A DNA stretch of 64,000 nt, from assembly GCF_003935425.1 (NCBI RefSeq), contig NZ_RHQN01000009.1:245531-309530 (forward strand), written 5' to 3'. A program made the translations under genes and the position numbers. The notes under the pieces were generated by a model. The model did not search any database. It saw only the letters and a program-made list of their open reading frames with translations, and had not been told where the DNA came from. The stretch comes from Pseudomonas sp. v388. GTDB lineage: Bacteria > Pseudomonadota > Gammaproteobacteria > Pseudomonadales > Pseudomonadaceae. Shown here in pieces: positions 53,135-59,528 of this stretch (the stretch's first letter is position 1; every line of letters starts with the position of its first letter).

Positions 53135-54031
53135 TCAGAACGGCGCGGAGCCCTGGATGGTCGTGCGATGCAATCTGCGTCGCAGGTGGGCCGGGCAACC
53201 GGCAGCGAGGTGGATCAGCGAACGGTTGTCCCAGAACACCATGTCGTTGGGTTGCCACTGATGGCGATAGATATGTTCGGGCAGCACGCTGTGGGCGTAG
53301 ATCTCGCTGAGAATCTGCCGGCTCTCGTCTTCCGGAATATCGAGAATGCGGGTGGTGAAGCCTTCGCTGACAAACAGCGCCTTGCGGCCGTTTTCCGGAT
53401 GGGTCCGCACGATGGGATGGCTGACTTCCACGACCTGGGCCAGTTGCTCCGGCGTCAGGGTCGGCCGCCAGCTCGCGGCGTTGTGGCCTTCGGCATAACG
53501 TGCGGTGTAGCTGTGCACTGCTTTGCGACCTTGCACGGCGTCACGCAAATGTTGCGGCAGGGTTTCCCAGGCCAGATGCATGTCGGCAAACAATGTATCG
53601 CCGCCTTCGCTCGGCAACTCCTGGGCGTACAGCATCGAACCCAGGCTTGGCAGTTCCTTGTAGGACAGATCCGAATGCCAGTATTTACCGGCGTCGCCCA
53701 AGCCCACCGGCTGACCGTTCTCGACGATATTGGAGACGATCAGGATCTCTGGATGATTGGCGAGCAGGAACTGCTTGAGCACGTGGATCTGCAACACGCC
53801 GAAACGGCGGCTGAAGTCGATCTGCTGCTGGGGCGTGATGACCTGATCGCGAAACACGATCAGGTGGTAGTCCAGATGCGCCTGATGCACGCGGGCGAAG
53901 TCGGCGTCGTTCAGCGGTCTGGACAGATCCAGTCCCACGATTTCCGCGCCCACCTTTCCGGTGAATGGACGCACATCGAACTGCTGGCCTTGAGCTTGAG
54001 ACGACAATGAAGCGAGGGAGGCTGCTGGCAT
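53135..54031 (-). CDS. TauD/TfdA-family alpha-ketoglutarate dioxygenase
   Basis: A 298-residue Fe(II)/2-oxoglutarate oxygenase. The iron ligands are His and Asp in YWHSDLSYKELPSLGSM and the distal His in NRSLIHLAAG; the 2-oxoglutarate Arg is in HLRRRLHRTTI. Family members release sulfite from taurine (TauD) or sulfate from alkyl sulfates (AtsK), or oxidise other acids. It heads an operon with a sulfonate-type ABC transporter, so desulfonation is the likely task. TauD normally comes last in tauABCD; here the order is reversed. The substrate cannot be fixed. Confidence 0.87.
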   Translation of the reverse strand: MPAASLASLSSQAQGQQFDVRPFTGKVGAEIVGLDLSRPLNDADFARVHQAHLDYHLIVFRDQVITPQQQIDFSRRFGVLQIHVLKQFLLANHPEILIVSNIVENGQPVGLGDAGKYWHSDLSYKELPSLGSMLYAQELPSEGGDTLFADMHLAWETLPQHLRDAVQGRKAVHSYTARYAEGHNAASWRPTLTPEQLAQVVEVSHPIVRTHPENGRKALFVSEGFTTRILDIPEDESRQILSEIYAHSVLPEHIYRHQWQPNDMVFWDNRSLIHLAAGCPAHLRRRLHRTTIQGSAPF

Positions 54032-54059
54032 GAGAACTCCGACTCCAGAACAATGAGTG

Positions 54060-54125
54060 ACTGAGAGCAGAGACTTTATAGATATAAGAAACGGAATTTA
54101 AATACCGTTAATGCATATGCATAGC
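54060..54125 (-). promoter_or_regulatory. AT-rich promoter region of the dioxygenase operon
   Basis: This stretch is much richer in A and T than its flanks. It contains the 12-base palindrome ATGCATATGCAT (54111-54122) and TATAAA-type boxes on the minus strand. It most likely holds the operon promoter; exact elements were not assigned. Confidence 0.4.
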
Positions 54126-54145
54126 TCTGATTGAGCTAGCGGATT

Positions 54146-54175
54146 TGTGGGAGCGGACCGGGCGGCGCTCCAACA
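54146..54175. repeat. 30-base repeat, copy 1
   Basis: TGTGGGAGCGGACCGGGCGG then CGCTCCAACA. The same element occurs in the other orientation at 63601-63631. GGAGCG/CGCTCC arms make it a short palindrome of the REP type. Confidence 0.7.
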
Positions 54176-54185
54176 AGAACGTTAC

Positions 54186-54222
54186 GCAAAAAAGCGCCAG
54201 GGACGTTCATCCCCGGCGCTAT
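54186..54222 (-). terminator. Terminator of the second metQ gene
   Basis: On the minus strand AGCGCCGGGGA and TCCCTGGCGCT pair with one mismatch around a 6-base loop and are followed by a T-run. It lies 25 bases after the metQ stop. Confidence 0.85.
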
Positions 54223-54246
54223 TTCATGTTATTCATCCAGCCGCAA

Positions 54247-55029
54247 TCAGAACGCCGGCAGTACCGCGCCGTCGTACTTCTTGTTGATGAAATCCTTCAC
54301 TTCCTGGCTGGTCAGCGCCTTGGACAGTTTTTCGATGGCATCGCTCTTGGCGTTATCTTCGCGGGTGACCAGGAAGTTAACGTAAGGCGAGTCAGCGCCC
54401 TCGATGATCAGCGCATCCTTTTTCGGATTGAGCTTGGCTTCCAGCGCGTAGTTGGTGTTGATCATGGCCAGGTCGACCTGACTCAGTGCACGCGGCAATA
54501 CGGCCGATTCCAGTTCACGGAATTTCAGCCCTTTAGGGTTGGTCGCGATGTCTTTCGGCGTAGCCAGAGCATTGGTCGGATCTTTCAACGTGATCAGGCC
54601 ACCCTTCTGCAGCAGAAGCAGCGCACGGCCGGCGTTGCTGCCTTCGTTAGGAATGGCGATGGTTGCGCCTTTCGGCAGGTCAGCCAGAGTCTTGTATTTG
54701 CTGGAGTAACCGCCGAACGGTTCTACGTGAACGCCCACACCGGTCACCAGATTGGCGCCCTTGCCCTTGTTGAAACCGTCCAGATAAGGCTTGGTCTGGA
54801 AGTAGTTGGCATCCAGACGCTTCTCGTTGAGCTGCACGTTAGGCTGCACGTAATCAGTGAATTCCTTGATTTCCAGGTCGACACCTTCCTTGGCCAGTGT
54901 CGGCTGGATCAGCTTCAGGATTTCAGCGTGGGGAACAGGCGTCGCACCGACGACCAGTTTTTCACCGGCATGAGCCAGGCCAATCGAGAACGCAGCCGCC
55001 AGAGCGGTCATCAACAACGTCTTTTTCAT
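54247..55029 (-). CDS. metQ: MetQ-type binding protein, second copy, without MetN/MetI
   Basis: A 260-residue NlpA/MetQ protein. The signal peptide (LLMTALAAAFSIGLAHAGEK) has no lipobox Cys. Segments TPVPHAEILKLIQPTLAKEG, FTDYVQPNVQLNEKRLDANY, FQTKPYLDGFNKGKGANL and AIPNEGSNAGRALLLLQKGG follow the methionine-binding family more closely than the copy at 38529. It has its own terminator and no adjacent permease or ATPase. It may serve the MetNI at 39314 or one encoded elsewhere. The sigma-54 activator gene upstream is on the same strand. Confidence 0.9.
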   Translation of the reverse strand: MKKTLLMTALAAAFSIGLAHAGEKLVVGATPVPHAEILKLIQPTLAKEGVDLEIKEFTDYVQPNVQLNEKRLDANYFQTKPYLDGFNKGKGANLVTGVGVHVEPFGGYSSKYKTLADLPKGATIAIPNEGSNAGRALLLLQKGGLITLKDPTNALATPKDIATNPKGLKFRELESAVLPRALSQVDLAMINTNYALEAKLNPKKDALIIEGADSPYVNFLVTREDNAKSDAIEKLSKALTSQEVKDFINKKYDGAVLPAF

Positions 55030-55195
55030 TTAATGTCCTTAGCGAAAAATCCCGAAGCGTCATGAACCATGACGCCCGATCAACAGGTGTGCCGGCGCCT
55101 CTGAAAAGAGGCCGCGGCGTGGCACGGACATTACCGGTATTTTTTATTCCAAGAAAATACTTTTTTTGCAGATGCTTATGCCTTTATCCAACCCC

Positions 55196-56122
55196 TCAGA
55201 CCAGCGATTCCAGCAACTGCCGCAGCGCCTGGATCTGCTGCGCGTCAGCCGTCGCCACCACGCGCCGGGCCTGACGCTCGATACTGGCCAGTGAGCTGGC
55301 GTTATCGGGCAGGTTGAGGTGCTCGGGCAGGATCTCGTCACCACTGCTGACCAGCAGCGCGAAATGAATGACGTTCTCCAGTTCACGGGTGTTTCCCGGC
55401 CAGTCATGAGCCTCCAGCGCGCTTTGCGCCGCGTCGCTGATCAGCGGAACCGAAAGGCTCAGGCGCTGGCTGTAGATGCCCACGAAATACTCGGCCAGCG
55501 GCAGAATGTTGCCCGGCTGCTCGCGCAAGGCCGGCAGGTCCAGCCGGCCCTCGCTCAAATAGTGATAAAGCCGGTCGTGGAATTTGCCGGCGGCCACCGC
55601 CTGGGCCAGATCGATACTGGTCGCTGCTACCAGCCGTACATCGACCGGGCTGGGCTGATGCGCCCCGACGCGGGTGACTTCATGGGTTTCCAATGCGGCC
55701 AGCAACTTGACCTGAATCGGCAGCGGCAGATCGCCGATCTCGTCCAGATACAACGTGCCGCCATTGGCCGAACCAAACCAGCCGGCGCGGCTGCTGATCG
55801 AGCCGCTGTGAGCGCCGGCCGCATGGCCGAACAGTTCGGCGTCGGCATAAGTGGGACTGATGGCGCCGCAATTGACCGACACGAACAGCCCGGTCCGGTC
55901 GCTGCCTCGATGGATATGTCGCGCCAGCAGTTCCTTGCCGGTCCCGGATTCACCACGGATCAGCACCGGCAGCGAACGGGGCGCCAGTTGCTCCATTTCG
56001 GCACGCAACTGTCGTGAACGTGGGTCGATGAACACCAACGCCTTGGCACGGATGCTCAGCGGGCTTTTTTCGGCGTCGGGAAAGGTCAGCAAGGGTTGAC
56101 CGAAGGTTTCGTGCAGGCTCAT
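55196..56122 (-). CDS. Sigma-54 activator without input domain, SfnR-like, with degenerate key motifs
   Basis: A 308-residue AAA+ protein of the bacterial enhancer-binding class, without a receiver, PAS or GAF domain. Walker A (GESGTGKE, 57-64) and Walker B (GGTLYLDEIGDLP, 121-133) are intact, and WPGNTRELENVIHFA is sensor II. The loop that should read GAFTGA is GAHSGS (103-108). The arginine-finger segment reads FHDRLYHYLSEGRL, so both canonical arginines (R162 and R168 of PspF) are replaced. The C-terminus (ASIERQARRVVATADAQQIQ) does not look like a standard Fis helix-turn-helix. Context and layout suggest an SfnR-type sulfur regulator, but mechanism is uncertain. The Met at 56122 was chosen over 56173. 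Confidence 0.78.
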   Translation of the reverse strand: MSLHETFGQPLLTFPDAEKSPLSIRAKALVFIDPRSRQLRAEMEQLAPRSLPVLIRGESGTGKELLARHIHRGSDRTGLFVSVNCGAISPTYADAELFGHAAGAHSGSISSRAGWFGSANGGTLYLDEIGDLPLPIQVKLLAALETHEVTRVGAHQPSPVDVRLVAATSIDLAQAVAAGKFHDRLYHYLSEGRLDLPALREQPGNILPLAEYFVGIYSQRLSLSVPLISDAAQSALEAHDWPGNTRELENVIHFALLVSSGDEILPEHLNLPDNASSLASIERQARRVVATADAQQIQALRQLLESLV

Positions 56123-56209
56123 GACAGACTCCCGCCCGAACCCTGGCCAGATTCGGACGTAACGGTAAAACAACAGGCTCTGGAGCCTGACGAGAAGGCG
56201 GCCGCCGGA

Positions 56210-56791
56210 TCAGGCTCGGCGACGCGCGTGATGCTCCAGACGGTTTTGCAGGCGATACAGGTAGGCGAACCCTTGTTCCCAGCGCTGGTGTCCGGACTTC
56301 ACATTGATGTGCCCGGCCTGGCTGAGAATTCCAGTCTCGGCGCCCCAGTTGCGGGCCATTTCCAGCGCCCGCTGGGTGCTGACGGCCGGGTCGTTATCGG
56401 AACTGACGATTTGCGTAGGAAACGGCAGCAGGTCGGCCGGGATTGGCGCGAAATTGCGCAGTGCCGGTGGGCAATTCGGTCGCTCGACGTCGGCAGGCGC
56501 GACCAGCAAGGCGCCCTGTACCTGACGCAGCGTTTCCAGCGGAGCCAGTTGCGCCCAATGGGCAACGGTGACGCAGCCAAGGCTATGGGCGATAAGAATC
56601 ACCGACGAGCTGTCGGCGGCGATAGTCCGTTGCAATTCACCGATCCAGTCCTCGCGACGCGGCTTGAGCCAGTCGGCCTGTTCCACCCGCGCGCTGTTGG
56701 GCAGGCTATTCTGCCAATGGGTTTGCCAATGATCGTCGGGCGAGCCTTGCCAGCCTGGCACGATCAGATAGCGGATCGGTTCGTTGTGCAT
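56210..56791 (-). CDS. RBBP9/YdeN-type serine hydrolase
   Basis: A 193-residue alpha/beta hydrolase. The start at 56791 has AGGAGG at 8 bases; the ATG at 56809 would place this site inside the gene. YLIVPGWQGSPDDHWQTHW is the opening of the RBBP9/YdeN family, the nucleophile is Ser in LIAHSLGCVTVAHW, and Asp in SSDNDPAVS and His in LSQAGHINVKSGH complete the triad. Substrate unknown. It is followed by the sigma-54 activator and metQ on the same strand, with gaps of about 87 and 166 bases. Confidence 0.87.
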   Translation of the reverse strand: MHNEPIRYLIVPGWQGSPDDHWQTHWQNSLPNSARVEQADWLKPRREDWIGELQRTIAADSSSVILIAHSLGCVTVAHWAQLAPLETLRQVQGALLVAPADVERPNCPPALRNFAPIPADLLPFPTQIVSSDNDPAVSTQRALEMARNWGAETGILSQAGHINVKSGHQRWEQGFAYLYRLQNRLEHHARRRA

Positions 56792-56899
56792 GGGGTTCGC
56801 CTCCTGCATGCGCGTTCATGAGGCCAGTATAGGGATGGAACTTATATTCGCTAAGGAATAAGAAGCTATTTGTTAATTTCCTAATGGAATATGCCAGGC

Positions 56900-56940
56900 A
56901 AAAAAGAGGGCCACTCCCTGCCTAAGAGGAGTAGCCCTTG
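56900..56940 (-). terminator. Minus-strand terminator with no gene upstream of it
   Basis: On the minus strand AGGGCTACTCC and GGAGTGGCCCT pair with one mismatch and run into CTCTTTTTTG. No minus-strand gene precedes it before 58158, so it would end an unannotated transcript or attenuate a long leader of the hydrolase gene. Confidence 0.65.
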
Positions 56941-56941
56941 A

Positions 56942-57173
56942 TAAAAATCGCTTACGGGGCAAAGAGTAATCGTGCGGCGTTACAAAAATACGACGGAACC
57001 GGGCCATATTCATTACACGCGAGCCGGCGCAGAGTAAGGGTGTTATCCACCCGCTGTGCAGTCAGTCAGGCCAGACTTGCACTACTGTCATAAAAGCTTT
57101 CATTCTCCGAACGTGATGCCGGGCGACGGAGTTGCCCGAAATTGACCGAATCTGTGACAGGACGGGTTATCGC
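56942..57173. other. Intergenic region with possible small RNA on the minus strand
   Basis: No open frame of note exists here. Reading the minus strand from about 57040 to 56905, TTACTC and TAATGA spaced 16 bases apart could be a weak promoter, and the strong terminator at 56900 would close a transcript of roughly 100-130 bases. The region must also hold the promoter of the AraC-type gene. Confidence 0.3.
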
Positions 57174-58151
57174 ATGCCTGAGCCAAGCAGCCTCGCCAGT
57201 TGGACGCGCGCATTGTGCAAACAGCTCGATGCACTGACTCTGGACAGCACCGCGCTTTGCGTGGCCGCCGGGATCGATCCTGCCCAGGCCGACGACCCGC
57301 ATGCCACCTTTGCCTGCGATGCCACCCTGCAGCTCTGGGCACTGGCGGTGCAGGCCAGCGGCGATCCCGCGCTGGGCCTGCGGGTTTCGCGTTTCGTCAG
57401 CCCGACCACTTTCCATGCGCTGGGCTACACCCTGGTGGCCAGTGGTTCGCTGCGCGAAGTGTTCGAGCGCATCGTTCGCTATCACGCCATGGCCGAAGAC
57501 TCGCTGGCGTTGACCTTCAAACGGGTCGGCGACCGTTACGAGTTCCGCTTCAGCGCGCCCACGGCCAGGCTGCAGGCCGACGAAGTGCTGGATGCCTTCG
57601 CGGCGATCTACCTGCGCACTTGTCGCAATCGTCTGGGCCGCAGTTATGCGCCGCTGGCGGTCCACTTGCAACGTCAGGCGCCTGCCGACCCACGGCCCTG
57701 GCAGGACCTGTTCCGCGCACCGCTGTTTTTTTCGGCGGCGTGCAACATGCTGGAGTTCGCCAGTACCGGCTTCGACAGCCACCTCGACGACAGCCTGACG
57801 CTGGACAACGACAGCGAGCGACCGCCGGTATTGATCTGGGAGCAGCGCGTTCGATCAGCCATCGAAACCCTGCTGCCCGAAGGCGAACCCACGGCGCAGA
57901 GCATCGCCGAAGCGTTGAGTCTGAGCACCCGCAGCCTGCAACGACACCTGGCCGATGAAGGCTGCCGCTACGACCTGCTGCTCAACGAGTGTCGCCAGAA
58001 CCTGGCGCTGTTGCACATGAGCGATCCGCACAGCTCGCTCAGTGAAGTCGCCTATCTGCTGGGATTCTCCGACACCGACAGCCTGAGCCGGGCGTTCAAA
58101 CGCTGGACCGGGTTGACCCCCAGCCAGTACCGTCAGGACCTGATGCGCTGA
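57174..58151 (+). CDS. AraC-family transcriptional regulator with arabinose-binding-like N-domain
   Basis: A 325-residue regulator. The N-terminal domain (PTTFHALGYTLVASGSLREV, FERIVRYHAMAEDSLALTF) is of the PF12625 type found in OruR and related Pseudomonas activators. The C-terminal double helix-turn-helix is AEALSLSTRSLQRHLADEG and VAYLLGFSDTDSLSRAFKRW with TGLTPSQYR. The ATG at 57174 was preferred to 57132 since the latter adds residues without family match. It lies divergent from the hydrolase gene and convergent with the Crp/Fnr gene 6 bases away. Target genes unknown. Confidence 0.88.
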   Translation: MPEPSSLASWTRALCKQLDALTLDSTALCVAAGIDPAQADDPHATFACDATLQLWALAVQASGDPALGLRVSRFVSPTTFHALGYTLVASGSLREVFERIVRYHAMAEDSLALTFKRVGDRYEFRFSAPTARLQADEVLDAFAAIYLRTCRNRLGRSYAPLAVHLQRQAPADPRPWQDLFRAPLFFSAACNMLEFASTGFDSHLDDSLTLDNDSERPPVLIWEQRVRSAIETLLPEGEPTAQSIAEALSLSTRSLQRHLADEGCRYDLLLNECRQNLALLHMSDPHSSLSEVAYLLGFSDTDSLSRAFKRWTGLTPSQYRQDLMR

Positions 58152-58157
58152 ACCGTA

Positions 58158-58868
58158 CTAACCCGTCATGCGTGCCTTCAGGACATTCGCCGCCTTGCGC
58201 AACCGCTCGACGTCGAACACCTCCAGCTGTTCGGCGCCGAGCCGTATGATCTTGCGCTCATGCAAGTCGTTGAGGACGTCGAGCAACGCAGGTCGCGCCA
58301 TCGAGAGCGCCGCGTTCGCGTCGATTTCGTCCAGGCGGATCAGGCGCCGCGCGTGGCTCAGCACGCCATAGCCCTCGCACAGCAGCAACAGGCGCCAGGC
58401 GACCTGGGCCTTGGCGGACAATGTCTGCATTTTCTCCGGACGCAGCAGCGGCAGACCGAGCTTACGGCTCAGCAGATCCGCCAGCGGGCGCCAATACTCC
58501 GGATTGTTCTCGAGAATGCCCAGCAGGTCTGCCTGGGCGATGTGGAGAAAGATCGTCTGGTCCAGTGAAACGACGTCCAGCCGGCGCGGCAGGCCGTCGA
58601 ACAACGACACTTCGCCGAACCAGAACGGGGTACGAACGTACTCGACGCGGGGCGAGAGACGCTGGTCGTCGGCACGCCCCACGCGCACCGACCCTTCCAG
58701 CAATGCGTAAATTCCGCATGGCGCGTCACCTTTGCAGAACAGTAACTTGCCGGGAGTCTTGCGCCGCTGGCGCGCCACCTCCAGCAAGCTATCCTGCAAT
58801 CCGGCAGGCAGATGGGAAAACCAGTAATCGGTGAGCAGCCGAGACCGCCATAAAACTCCATTCGTCAT
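58158..58868 (-). CDS. Crp/Fnr-family transcriptional regulator
   Basis: A 236-residue protein with a cyclic-nucleotide-binding-like barrel (KTPGKLLFCKGDAPCGIYAL, FWFGEVSLFDGLPRRLDVVS) and a C-terminal helix-turn-helix in RLDEIDANAALSMARPALLD. The barrel lacks the clear RPG-E-xxx-R cAMP pocket of Crp, and no N-terminal Cys cluster like Fnr is present, so the ligand is unknown. It is convergent with the AraC gene and divergent from the Mpo1-like gene. Confidence 0.85.
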   Translation of the reverse strand: MTNGVLWRSRLLTDYWFSHLPAGLQDSLLEVARQRRKTPGKLLFCKGDAPCGIYALLEGSVRVGRADDQRLSPRVEYVRTPFWFGEVSLFDGLPRRLDVVSLDQTIFLHIAQADLLGILENNPEYWRPLADLLSRKLGLPLLRPEKMQTLSAKAQVAWRLLLLCEGYGVLSHARRLIRLDEIDANAALSMARPALLDVLNDLHERKIIRLGAEQLEVFDVERLRKAANVLKARMTG

Positions 58869-58977
58869 GTTCTGTCCCTTTGTTGCACAAGCAGTGTTTC
58901 TACTAACGTTTTTCTACAGGTGTCATTGCTACACCCCACACGGAAATCGCCGACCGATCATCGCTGGCAGGATAATA

Positions 58978-59502
58978 ATGAAAAACCTCGTCGATCATCT
59001 CGCTCAATACGCGTCCTACCACAGGGACTCACGCAACATCGTGACTCACTTCATAGGCATCCCCATGATTGTGCTGGCCGTCGCGGTATTACTGTCGCGC
59101 CCCGGCTGGGACATCGGCGGTCTCTGGGGTTCGCCGGCCCTGCTGGTGGCCCTGGCGTCAACGATGTTCTACCTGCGTCTGGACCTTGGTCTGGGGGTGG
59201 TCATGGCCCTGTTCCTGTCGCTATGCGTCTGGGCAGGCGCGCTTCTGGCGCAACAGACCACAATGCTATGGCTGAGCGCAGGTGCAGGGCTGTTCGTGGC
59301 CGGCTGGATGATTCAGTTCATCGGTCATTATTACGAAGGCCGCAAACCGGCGTTCATCGACGATGTGTCGGGCCTGATCATTGGCCCGCTGTTCGTGGCC
59401 GCAGAGCTGGCGTTCCTGATGGGGATGCGCAAGCCGCTGCAACAGGCAATCGAACAGCGGGTGGGACCGGTGGGGCGCAATGTGCGCAAGGCGGCCGCCT
59501 GA
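58978..59502 (+). CDS. Mpo1/YGL010w-like membrane protein (DUF962)
   Basis: A 174-residue membrane protein with four to five hydrophobic segments. The conserved YASYHRDSRNIVTHFIGIPM near the N-terminus and FIGHYYEGRKPAFIDD in the middle carry the His residues of the family. Yeast Mpo1 is an Fe-dependent dioxygenase for alpha-oxidation of 2-hydroxy fatty acids; whether the bacterial protein does the same is untested here. The ATG at 58978 follows AGGATA; the frame to 58831 adds residues antisense to the Crp gene and is not used. Convergent with ptsP. Confidence 0.85.
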   Translation: MKNLVDHLAQYASYHRDSRNIVTHFIGIPMIVLAVAVLLSRPGWDIGGLWGSPALLVALASTMFYLRLDLGLGVVMALFLSLCVWAGALLAQQTTMLWLSAGAGLFVAGWMIQFIGHYYEGRKPAFIDDVSGLIIGPLFVAAELAFLMGMRKPLQQAIEQRVGPVGRNVRKAAA

Positions 59503-59528
59503 CCCAAGCCAGGCGCCACGGCCGGCGA

